Shown in pieces: positions 1-6,109 of a DNA stretch of 29,208 nucleotides. Position 1 is the first letter of the stretch. Every line of letters begins with the position of its first letter. Origin of the DNA: Burkholderiales bacterium (GTDB lineage: Bacteria; Pseudomonadota; Gammaproteobacteria; Burkholderiales; SG8-39). The position numbers and the translations under genes were made by a program. The notes below the pieces were generated by a model. It did no database searches and was not told the origin of the DNA. It was given only the letters and a program-made list of their open reading frames with translations. The stretch is from assembly GCA_027457185.1 (NCBI GenBank), contig DAIDTN010000084.1, positions 1 through 29,208 on the forward strand. The letters run 5' to 3'.

Positions 1-7
1 CATCTCC

Positions 8-346
8 CTATAGTGCTTCCGCGCCGGTTTCACCGGTGCGGATGCGGATGACCTGCGCCAGATCGAATACGAAAATCTTGCCGTCGCCGATCTTGCCGGT
101 GCTGGCTGACTTTTCAATGGCTTCGATCGCCTGGTCGAGCAGTTCGGTTTTAATGGCCGCCTCGATCTTGACCTTGGGCAGAAAATCGACCACGTATTCC
201 GCGCCGCGGTACAACTCGGTGTGACCTTTCTGCCGGCCGAATCCCTTGACCTCGGTCACCGTTATGCCTTGCACGCCTATCGCGGACAGGGCCTCCCTTA
301 CTTCGTCAAGCTTGAACGGCTTGATAATTGCTGTAACTAGTTTCAT
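8..346 (-). CDS. glnK: PII-family nitrogen regulatory protein (GlnK-like)
   Basis: A 112-residue PII signal-transduction protein, the usual family length. PII trimers sense 2-oxoglutarate, ATP/ADP and, through uridylylation, glutamine, and gate ammonium transporters. The N-terminus MKLVTAIIKPFKLDEVREAL is typical. The T-loop carries the modifiable Tyr51 in YRGAEYVVDF, and the C-terminal signature TGKIGDGKIFV is present. I start at the ATG at 346: it is preceded by AGAGGA with seven bases of spacing and matches the family N-terminus. An in-frame upstream extension of 14 residues to 388 would run through a hairpin and looks spurious. The TorF-type porin gene is 54 bases upstream on the same strand. 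In related betaproteobacteria amtB commonly follows, which here would lie off the left edge. I choose GlnK over GlnB from this context only. Confidence 0.93.
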   Translation of the reverse strand: MKLVTAIIKPFKLDEVREALSAIGVQGITVTEVKGFGRQKGHTELYRGAEYVVDFLPKVKIEAAIKTELLDQAIEAIEKSASTGKIGDGKIFVFDLAQVIRIRTGETGAEAL

Positions 347-365
347 TGCTTTTCCTCTTTGAAAA

Positions 366-386
366 GGGGTGGTGACGACCCACCCC
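366..386 (-). terminator. hairpin plus short U-tract between porin gene and glnK (attenuator-like)
   Basis: A perfect 7-bp stem (GGGGTGG / CCACCCC on the minus strand) with a 7-base loop is followed on the minus strand by TTTTC. It lies after the porin stop codon and just before the glnK ribosome-binding site. The form is that of a weak intrinsic terminator or processing hairpin, which could set porin and glnK transcript levels differently. The U-tract is only four bases, so read-through is likely. Confidence 0.55.
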
Positions 387-400
387 ATGCTGTGGAGTGC

Positions 401-1222
401 TCAAAAAGTCGCTTGCACGTAGACCGTGAACGCGTCCTTGCCGACATTGCGATTGTCGGAAGTGTTGGTGTAGAACGCCTTTTGCAGCGCGGTCATGTGG
501 GTGCTGGTGTAATAACCTCCCACGGTATAGTTCTTGGGCAGGGCATAGCTCAGCCCCAGCTTGTAGTCCTCGTAGCTTGCGACGGAGTCGTTGGACACAC
601 CGGAGGTGGTGCCTTTGTATTTCTGGTTGCCGTAATGCGCCTGGAGCGTCAGCTTGTCGGTGAGCGGGTAGTTGGCGGAAATATCCAAATACCCGGTGCC
701 GCGGCTATTAGGGACGCCGAAGATGTTGTTGCCCAGGCTGTAGGAGTATTTCGCGCTCAGCCATTTCCAGCTGACCAGGCCATAGCCTTCGAGCGTATCC
801 GCTTTTACGGTTCCGGGAGCGAGGGTGGTGCTGTGGGTGCCCGGATAGTAATATTGAAGCAGGCCCACATCGTAGCCAAAGTCCGACGCGCCGAAGCTGC
901 CGCGATAGCCGCCGTAAAAATCCCATTCCAGAGGTGCACTGGAATAGCCCGATACCGCCGGCGAATCGGTCAGCCAACTGATATTGGACAGCCAGGTGCC
1001 GGCATAAAAGCCGCTAGAGTGAGTGAAGTCAAACCCGCCCTGCGCCGCCGGGTTTCCATTGGTTTGCGTCAACCCGCGAAAAATGTATTGGCTGAATATG
1101 CCGAAGTTGCCGGTAAAGGTGTACGGCGGAGCCGGATCGGCGGCGGCTGCAGATTGCGAGAATACGGCGAACGGCAGGGAAAATACGGCTGACACCGCCG
1201 AGACGAGTAACAGTTTGCGCAT
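401..1222 (-). CDS. TorF-family putative porin
   Basis: A 273-residue predicted outer-membrane beta-barrel. The first roughly 27 residues form a signal peptide (MRKLL, hydrophobic core, ending SAAAA). The mature part begins with FTGNFGIFSQYIFRG, characteristic of the TorF/TIGR02001 family. Alternating aromatic and polar strands run throughout, and the protein ends in a C-terminal phenylalanine (VYVQATF), the usual outer-membrane sorting residue. The start ATG at 1222 follows AAAAGGGG. The gene is first in a unit with glnK and is preceded by sigma54, IHF-like and NtrC-like sites, so it is probably induced by nitrogen limitation. The inferred role is outer-membrane passage of ammonium or small nitrogen compounds; the substrate cannot be read from the sequence. 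Confidence 0.88.
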   Translation of the reverse strand: MRKLLLVSAVSAVFSLPFAVFSQSAAAADPAPPYTFTGNFGIFSQYIFRGLTQTNGNPAAQGGFDFTHSSGFYAGTWLSNISWLTDSPAVSGYSSAPLEWDFYGGYRGSFGASDFGYDVGLLQYYYPGTHSTTLAPGTVKADTLEGYGLVSWKWLSAKYSYSLGNNIFGVPNSRGTGYLDISANYPLTDKLTLQAHYGNQKYKGTTSGVSNDSVASYEDYKLGLSYALPKNYTVGGYYTSTHMTALQKAFYTNTSDNRNVGKDAFTVYVQATF

Positions 1223-1272
1223 GCTAAAAACCCCTTTTAAAGTTGATATAAAGTCCTACGACCCAGTCTTTA

Positions 1273-1287
1273 GCACGCCCTGTGCCA
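1273..1287 (-). promoter_or_regulatory. sigma54 (-24/-12) promoter for porin-glnK
   Basis: The minus strand reads TGGCACAGGGCGTGC. This matches the RpoN consensus TGGCAC-N5-TTGC except for one T-to-G change, with the invariant GG and GC exactly 12 bases apart. Transcription would start near 1261, giving a leader of about 40 bases before the porin ATG at 1222. The fit to a nitrogen-control operon (porin, PII, probably amtB) raises confidence. Confidence 0.75.
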
Positions 1288-1305
1288 GGTTTTTTATTTC
1301 ATTTA

Positions 1306-1318
1306 TTTCAACTAGTTA
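1306..1318 (+). promoter_or_regulatory. IHF-like binding site
   Basis: TTTCAACTAGTTA matches the IHF consensus WATCAANNNNTTR at eight of nine defined positions and lies in an A/T-rich stretch. It sits between the sigma54 promoter and the NtrC-like sites, where IHF bends DNA to bring enhancer and promoter together in many RpoN promoters. A degenerate consensus alone would be weak; the position is the main support. Confidence 0.45.
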
Positions 1319-1349
1319 AATTGGATACCCAGTTAGAGAATCTGGTGAA

Positions 1350-1366
1350 CGCATCATTTTGGTGCG
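1350..1366. promoter_or_regulatory. NtrC-like enhancer site 1
   Basis: CGCATC-N5-GGTGCG matches the NtrC (GlnG) palindrome TGCACC-N5-GGTGCA at nine of twelve defined positions. It is centred about 97 bases upstream of the predicted transcription start of the porin-glnK unit, a normal enhancer distance. Confidence 0.5.
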
Positions 1367-1380
1367 CCATTCTTTCGGCT

Positions 1381-1397
1381 TGCACCGCTGCCGGGCG
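1381..1397. promoter_or_regulatory. NtrC-like enhancer site 2
   Basis: TGCACC-N5-CGGGCG has one perfect NtrC half-site and one weak half-site (nine of twelve overall). Its centre is 31 bases from that of site 1, about three helical turns, which resembles the spacing of paired NtrC sites known from enterobacterial glnA. Its weak half overlaps the left arm of the inverted repeat at 1392-1414. Confidence 0.45.
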
Positions 1398-1414
1398 AAT
1401 AGCTGATTCGCCCG
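1392..1414. repeat. perfect 9-bp inverted repeat upstream of ubiK
   Basis: CGGGCGAAT, a five-base spacer AGCTG, then ATTCGCCCG. It lies between the nitrogen-control sites and the ubiK gene. It could be an operator or, if transcribed, a 5' hairpin. No U-tract follows on either strand, so a terminator is unlikely. Confidence 0.6.
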
Positions 1415-1472
1415 CTGGCGCGTTGTATTCATCGTGATAGACTCGAAAAGCAACGGAAAAAAGGAGATATTC

Positions 1473-1721
1473 ATGCAGCAAACCCGCTTGTTCGAAGAAT
1501 TGAGCGGCAAGATCAGCGCGCTGCTGGCGCAGAGTCCGGCAAAAGACGCCGAGAAGAACCTGCGCGCGCTGCTGGCAAGTTTTTTTACCAGACTGGACTT
1601 GGTTACGCGCGAGGAGTTCGATGTCCAAGCCAGGCTGCTCGCCCGCTCGCGCGAACAGCTCAGCGCCCTGGAATCGCGGGTTGCCGAGCTCGAAGCCAGA
1701 GTTGCCAAGCCGAACACCTGA
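1473..1721 (+). CDS. ubiK: UbiK/YqiC-family accessory factor
   Basis: An 82-residue, highly charged helical protein of the BMFP/UbiK (YqiC) family. UbiK binds UbiJ and assists late steps of ubiquinone biosynthesis under aerobic conditions, and family members interact with lipids. The pattern MQQTRLFEELSGKISALL, a middle segment with TREEFDVQARLLARSREQ, and a C-terminal coiled coil (LSALESRVAELEARV) fit the family in length and layout. The start ATG at 1473 follows AAGGAG with six bases of spacing; an in-frame upstream ATG at 1434 has no such site. comM follows after five bases, an adjacency common in betaproteobacteria. Confidence 0.88.
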   Translation: MQQTRLFEELSGKISALLAQSPAKDAEKNLRALLASFFTRLDLVTREEFDVQARLLARSREQLSALESRVAELEARVAKPNT

Positions 1722-1726
1722 TCGGC

Positions 1727-3229
1727 ATGTCGCTCGCCGTGCTGCACAGCCGCGCGCTTGCGGGCATGGATGCGCCCGAAGTCACGGTTGAAGTCCATCT
1801 GTCCGGTGGGCTGCCCAGTTTCACCATCGTCGGTCTACCCGAGGCGGAGGTGAAGGAGGCCCGCGACCGGGTGCGCGCAGCGCTGATCCACGCCCGTTTC
1901 GAATTTCCTGCCCGCCGCCTTACCGTCAACCTCGCCCCTGCCGACTTGCCCAAAGAAAGCGGACGCTTCGACCTGCCCATCGCCTTGGGCATACTCGCCG
2001 CCTCCGGTCAGGTACCTGCAGATCGGCTGGAGGAATACGAATTCGCCGGCGAGCTCTCGCTCACCGGCGATTTACGCCCCATCCGCGGTGCGCTCGCCAT
2101 GACATACACGGCGCATCGCTGCGGGCGCGCGTTCGTGCTGCCGCGTGCGAGTGCCGAGGAGGCAAGCCTGGTCCACGACGCGCGCATTCTGCCCGCGAAA
2201 ACGCTGCTCGACGTATGCGCACACCTTGCCGGAAGGGAAAGTCTGCAGCCTTACGCCGCGGAAACTGCGGCCGCGCCGCAGCCCGACTACCCCGACCTTG
2301 CCGATGTCAAGGGACAGATGCAGGCCAAGCGCGCGCTGGAAATCGCCGCCGCCGGCGGGCACAGTCTGCTCATGGCGGGACCACCCGGTACCGGCAAGTC
2401 CATGCTGGCGGCGCGTTTTGCCGGGATACTCCCGCCGATGAGCGACAGCGAGGCGCTGGAGTCCGCAGCGCTGCAATCGCTGGGCTCGGGCGGTTTTCGC
2501 CTCGAGCGGTTCCGCCGCAGACCGTTTCGCGCGCCGCACCACTCGGCCTCCAGCGTCGCCCTAGTCGGCGGCGGCAGCGATCCGCGGCCGGGGGAAATTT
2601 CGCTCGCCCATCACGGCGTGCTGTTCCTGGACGAACTACCCGAATTCGAGCGCAGAGTGCTGGAAATGCTGCGTGGGCCGATGGAGTCCGGGCAGGTGGC
2701 GATTTCGCGCGCAGCGCGGCAGGCGGAATTCCCCGCGCGTTTCCAGTTGGTCGCCGCGATGAATCCCTGTCCCTGCGGCTATCTCGGGCATTTCAACGGC
2801 CGCTGCCGTTGCACGCCGGACCAGGTGGCGCGCTATCGCGGCAGGATTTCCGGGCCCCTGCTGGATCGCATCGATATTCATCTGGAAGTGCCCGCCGTGC
2901 CCCAGGAAGATTTGCTGCGCCAGGCCGCGGGCGAAGCGAGCGGCGCAGTGCGCAAGCGCGTCGCGACGGCGCATCAGGTACAGATCCAGCGCCAGGGAAA
3001 AAGCAACAGCAGCCTCGGTACGCGCGAGATCGACCGGTGGTGCCGGCCACAGGCGGCGGCCGAAGGTTTGCTCAGGCAGGCGATCTCGAGGCTCAATCTC
3101 TCGGCGCGCGCTTACCATCGCGTGCTGAAGCTGGGGCGCACCATTGCCGATCTCGCCGGGAGCGAGGCGATTGCCGTCGACCATGTGGCCGAGGCGATCC
3201 AGTACCGCAAGCTCGACCGCATGGTCTGA
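1727..3229 (+). CDS. comM: ComM/YifB-family AAA+ ATPase (Mg-chelatase-like)
   Basis: A 500-residue protein, full length for the family. ComM acts as a hexameric branch-migration helicase that helps integrate incoming DNA during natural transformation. An N-terminal Lon-protease-like fold (residues about 1-175, with GLPEAEVKEARDRVRAAL) is followed by the AAA+ module. Walker A is GPPGTGKS (residues 218-225) and Walker B is LFLDELPEF near residue 300. A cysteine cluster, CPCGYLGHFNGRCRC, lies near residue 350, and the C-terminal YifB domain contains LNLSARAYHRVLKLGRTIAD. It follows ubiK and precedes apaH by four bases. No competence genes are nearby, so a role in transformation is inferred from the family alone. 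Confidence 0.93.
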   Translation: MSLAVLHSRALAGMDAPEVTVEVHLSGGLPSFTIVGLPEAEVKEARDRVRAALIHARFEFPARRLTVNLAPADLPKESGRFDLPIALGILAASGQVPADRLEEYEFAGELSLTGDLRPIRGALAMTYTAHRCGRAFVLPRASAEEASLVHDARILPAKTLLDVCAHLAGRESLQPYAAETAAAPQPDYPDLADVKGQMQAKRALEIAAAGGHSLLMAGPPGTGKSMLAARFAGILPPMSDSEALESAALQSLGSGGFRLERFRRRPFRAPHHSASSVALVGGGSDPRPGEISLAHHGVLFLDELPEFERRVLEMLRGPMESGQVAISRAARQAEFPARFQLVAAMNPCPCGYLGHFNGRCRCTPDQVARYRGRISGPLLDRIDIHLEVPAVPQEDLLRQAAGEASGAVRKRVATAHQVQIQRQGKSNSSLGTREIDRWCRPQAAAEGLLRQAISRLNLSARAYHRVLKLGRTIADLAGSEAIAVDHVAEAIQYRKLDRMV

Positions 3230-3233
3230 GCAC

Positions 3234-4055
3234 ATGGCAACCTACGCAATCGGCGACGTACAAGGATGCGTGGACGCGCTCGTGCAGTTGCTCGACGCCT
3301 TCAGCTTCGATCGGTCGCGCGACCGCTTGTGGTTCGTCGGCGATCTGGTAAACCGCGGACCCGACTCGCTCGCGACCCTGCGCCTGGTGAAGGAACTGGG
3401 TGAGGGCTCGATAACGGTACTAGGCAACCACGACTTCCACCTGCTTGCAGTAGCCGCTGGCTACGCGAAGAAACACCGCAGCGACACGCTCGATCAGGTA
3501 CTCGCGGCGCCGGATCGCGAAGAGCTCCTGGCCTGGCTACGGCAACGGCCGATGTTGCATGTCGAGGGCGCACTGGCGATGGTGCATGCGGGGCTGTTGC
3601 CGCAGTGTAGCGTCGCGACGGCGCAGACACTGGCGCAGGAAGTCGAGACCGCGCTGCGCGGCGCCAGCTGGCGCGAGTTCCTGGCGAATCTTTATGGCGA
3701 CACGCCTGATTCATGGAGCGAAAGTCTGCGCGGCGCAGACCGCCTGCGCGTCACCGTCAACGCCATGGCGCGCATGCGCTTCTGCACAGCGGAAGGGAAG
3801 ATAGAATTTCGCACCAAAGGCGAGACGGCCAAGGCCCCGCCAGGATTCTTCCCCTGGTTCGATGCGCCCGGGCGCGCCAGCCGCGACCACACGCTCATCT
3901 GCGGTCACTGGTCCACGCTCGGTCTGAAGCTGCGACCCGACCTCGTTGCCCTGGACACCGGCTGCGTTTGGGGCGGAAGCCTGAGCGCAGTGCGGCTTGA
4001 GGACCGCAAATTGTTTCAGGTGCCATGCATGCAGTGCCAGGCACCGCGGAATTAG
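3234..4055 (+). CDS. apaH: bis(5'-nucleosyl)-tetraphosphatase, symmetrical (ApaH)
   Basis: A 273-residue metallophosphoesterase that hydrolyses diadenosine tetraphosphate to two ADP and can remove Np4 caps from RNA. Metal-binding motifs appear in order: GDVQGC (residues 7-12), GDLVNRGPDSL, GNHDFH, MVHAG and GHWSTLGL. The family ending ALDTGCVWGGSLSAVRLED is present. The first motif has Q where E. coli has H, a common variant in other proteobacteria. I start at the ATG at 3234 because it gives the standard MATYAIGDVQGC N-terminus; an in-frame extension to 3144 would overlap comM. The start is only four bases after the comM stop, suggesting co-transcription. Confidence 0.95.
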   Translation: MATYAIGDVQGCVDALVQLLDAFSFDRSRDRLWFVGDLVNRGPDSLATLRLVKELGEGSITVLGNHDFHLLAVAAGYAKKHRSDTLDQVLAAPDREELLAWLRQRPMLHVEGALAMVHAGLLPQCSVATAQTLAQEVETALRGASWREFLANLYGDTPDSWSESLRGADRLRVTVNAMARMRFCTAEGKIEFRTKGETAKAPPGFFPWFDAPGRASRDHTLICGHWSTLGLKLRPDLVALDTGCVWGGSLSAVRLEDRKLFQVPCMQCQAPRN

Positions 4056-4112
4056 AGTGAGGCGCGCCGGCCTATTTTTCGTGGTTAGCCGATCGAGCGC
4101 AAGGGGAAACCG

Positions 4113-4526
4113 ATGAGCGAGTGCGTGTTCTGCAAGATCGTTGCCGGACAGATTCCTTCGGCCAAAGTGTACGAAGACGAATTCACGCTGGCCTTCATGG
4201 ATATCGGCGAGGTCAGCCCCGGCCATGTCCTGGTGGCGGTGAAACCGCATGTTGATAGCATCTACGGCCTCGATGATGCACTCGCTGCCGCGGTGTTCCG
4301 GACCGCTGCGCGCGTGGCGCGGGCGGTGAGAAACGCCTATTCGCCCGACGGGGTGACGCTATACCAGGCCAACGGTGTTGCCGCGGGCCAGACCGTATTT
4401 CACTTCCACCTGCATCTCGTGCCGCGGTACGCCCGGGACGGCATGCGTCTTACCTGGCCGGCTAAAAACCCATCGCGTGAGCAACTGGAAGCGAACGCCG
4501 CCAAGTTGCGCGCAGCGCTTGAATAG
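4113..4526 (+). CDS. HIT-family hydrolase (HinT-like)
   Basis: A 137-residue histidine-triad protein, likely a purine nucleoside phosphoramidase or dinucleotide hydrolase in the cytoplasm. The N-terminus has CVFCKIVAGQIPSAKVYED with Cys4 and Cys7. The catalytic histidine triad is HFHLHLV (His97, His99, His101), preceded by NGVAAGQTVF. Length and motif order are standard. It lies 57 bases downstream of apaH on the same strand; both act on nucleotide derivatives, but that link is inference. An inverted repeat follows directly after the stop codon. Confidence 0.92.
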   Translation: MSECVFCKIVAGQIPSAKVYEDEFTLAFMDIGEVSPGHVLVAVKPHVDSIYGLDDALAAAVFRTAARVARAVRNAYSPDGVTLYQANGVAAGQTVFHFHLHLVPRYARDGMRLTWPAKNPSREQLEANAAKLRAALE

Positions 4527-4564
4527 GACCAGCCGATTATTCCGGCATGGAGAGCGGGCTGGTC
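4527..4564. repeat. 8-bp inverted repeat in convergent gap (possible bidirectional terminator stem)
   Basis: GACCAGCC begins one base after the HIT-gene stop codon and its exact complement GGCTGGTC lies at 4557-4564, with a 22-base loop. It sits between two convergent genes, where a shared terminator stem would be expected. No U-run follows on either strand, so an intrinsic terminator is not assured. Confidence 0.35.
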
Positions 4565-4619
4565 GGTTGTCCGGCACGCAAATATCTGCCAGCTGCGTTT
4601 CTTATAGCCGTCCGCCGAA

Positions 4620-5081
4620 TCAATGCGTCACCCGCGTCACGCCGCCGGCTGAGAGCAGACGCACGCGCTCACCGGGTCTGAAGTTTTCATCGGCATCCTG
4701 AGTGATGGCGCGCAATTCGCCGTTGTCGAGCTTGACCGTGATCTCCAGACCCTGCTTCTTGGTCACACCCTCTTCCATGGCATTCCCTGCGAGGCCACCG
4801 GCGACCGCGCCGAGGATCGAAGCGATGGTGCTGCCCTTGCCGCCACCGATATCGCTGCCGGCCACGCCGCCCACCACTCCGCCGGCTATCGCGCCGACTC
4901 CGCTCTTCGAACCCTCGATGGTCACCTGGCGCACGCTTTCAACCACGCCCATGCGCACCGTCTGCTCCTGCCGCGTCTGGCCACCGGAATAGACGCTGCC
5001 CGAACTGGTGCTGGCGCAACCGGTAATGAATGCGGATGCAGCGATCACGCCTGTAATCGCCGTTCTGGTGAAAGTCTTCAT
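4620..5081 (-). CDS. glycine-zipper outer-membrane lipoprotein (SlyB/Pcp-like)
   Basis: A 153-residue predicted lipoprotein. The signal peptide MKTFTRTAITGVIAASAFIT is followed by a lipobox ending at Cys22 (ITGC). A glycine-zipper 2TM segment fills about residues 60-105 (GVGAIAGGVVGGVAGSDIGGG, then ILGAVAGGLAGNAMEE). The C-terminal part (VKLDNGELRAITQDAD, FRPGERVRLL) matches SlyB/Pcp proteins, which associate with the outer membrane and LPS. I choose ATG at 5081, with AAGGA six bases upstream, over the TTG two codons earlier. It follows the PfkB-family gene by 11 bases and is last in the long minus-strand run. Confidence 0.88.
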   Translation of the reverse strand: MKTFTRTAITGVIAASAFITGCASTSSGSVYSGGQTRQEQTVRMGVVESVRQVTIEGSKSGVGAIAGGVVGGVAGSDIGGGKGSTIASILGAVAGGLAGNAMEEGVTKKQGLEITVKLDNGELRAITQDADENFRPGERVRLLSAGGVTRVTH

Positions 5082-5092
5082 AGCCAATCCTT

Positions 5093-6028
5093 TTATCCTA
5101 GTTGTGCATCGAAATGCCGGCGGTAGAGGGTTTCGATCTCGGCGCGGGTGGCGTGGTGGTTTTGTCCGCCGCGCGCGCCAATCTTAAGCGCGCCCATCAG
5201 CGAGGCGAGCTGCCCGGTTGAACGCCAGTCCATGCCTGCGGCAATACCATACAGCAGGCCGGCGCGATACGCGTCGCCGCATCCGGTTGGATCGACGATG
5301 TCCCGCGCCTTAACGCAGGGGATCTCCAGGCGTTGACCTCCGACGTAGATTTCCGAGCCCTTGGCGCCATGCGTCACTATCAGCGCTTCCACCCTTAGTG
5401 CTAGGTCCGCAATGCATTCACCGGTCCGCTCCTCCAGCATCTTGCCCTCATAAGAGTTGACCGCAACGTAGCTCGCAAGTTGCACGAAGTCGAGCAACTC
5501 GGCGCCGGAGAACATGGGCAGCCCCTGGCCGGGGTCGAACACGAACGGAATGTTCTGCTCCTTCAGCTCGCGCGCATGCTGCAGCATGCCCTCGCGCCCG
5601 TCGGGGGACACGATGGCGAGACCAACGTCACCGGCCGCGGCAACGTTGTTGAGATGCGAATGGCCCATCGCCCCTTGATGGAAGGCGGTGATCTGATTGT
5701 CGTCCAGGTCGGTGGTGATAAACGCTTGCGCGGTGTACGTGCCGGCGACTTCGCGCACGTGCGTGCGTGTGATGCCGAGCGCGTCCAGTCTCCGGTAATA
5801 CGCGTCGGCGTCCTCGCCCACTGTGGCCATGATCAGCGGCTCGCCGCCGAGCAGGCGTAGGCTATAGGCGATATTGGCGGCGCAGCCGCCGAATTCGCGG
5901 CGCAGGGCCGGGACCAGAAAAGCCACGTTGAGCATGTGGATCTGATCAGGCAGGATGTGCTCGCGAAAGCGCCCCTCGAACACCATTATATTGTCGTAGG
6001 CGATTGAGCCAAGTAGCAAGATGCGCAT
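5093..6028 (-). CDS. PfkB/ribokinase-family sugar or nucleoside kinase
   Basis: A 311-residue member of the PfkB superfamily. The N-terminal substrate region includes FGGCAANIAYSLRLLGG (residues 46-62), with the glycine pair typical of the family. NSYE (191-194) is the NxxE metal motif. DPTGCGDAYRAGLL (246-259) is the second PfkB signature with catalytic base Asp252, and Cys250 replaces the more usual alanine of GAGD. Similar betaproteobacterial proteins include a structurally studied Burkholderia nucleoside kinase, so a nucleoside such as adenosine or inosine is a reasonable guess; the substrate cannot be settled from sequence. It lies 81 bases downstream of the DUF3426 gene and may be transcribed with it. 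Confidence 0.85.
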   Translation of the reverse strand: MRILLLGSIAYDNIMVFEGRFREHILPDQIHMLNVAFLVPALRREFGGCAANIAYSLRLLGGEPLIMATVGEDADAYYRRLDALGITRTHVREVAGTYTAQAFITTDLDDNQITAFHQGAMGHSHLNNVAAAGDVGLAIVSPDGREGMLQHARELKEQNIPFVFDPGQGLPMFSGAELLDFVQLASYVAVNSYEGKMLEERTGECIADLALRVEALIVTHGAKGSEIYVGGQRLEIPCVKARDIVDPTGCGDAYRAGLLYGIAAGMDWRSTGQLASLMGALKIGARGGQNHHATRAEIETLYRRHFDAQLG

Positions 6029-6054
6029 GGTTTGATATTTCCTCGTTGTGAGAC

Positions 6055-6090
6055 CTGCGGCGGGCGGGCGCGTCGCCGCAAAAACCGCAG
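6055..6090. repeat. nested inverted repeats between DUF3426 gene and PfkB-family gene
   Basis: GCGGCG (6057-6062) pairs with CGCCGC (6074-6079), and alternatively CTGCGG (6055-6060) pairs with CCGCAG (6085-6090). On the minus strand the T-run lies before rather than after the stem, so this is not a normal intrinsic terminator for the upstream gene. An RNA-processing or stability stem is possible. Confidence 0.3.
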
Positions 6091-6109
6091 AGGATACCCG
6101 AAGTAGGTG

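Noticed and set aside
347..388. N-terminal extension of glnK to 388
   Set aside because: It would encode a hairpin region as protein and does not fit the highly conserved PII N-terminus MKLVTAIIKPF.
359..1192. 277-codon open frame on the plus strand opposite the porin gene
   Set aside because: It has no family resemblance, is Val/Arg/Gly-rich as expected for the antisense of a G+C-rich gene, and lies opposite a clearly recognisable porin.
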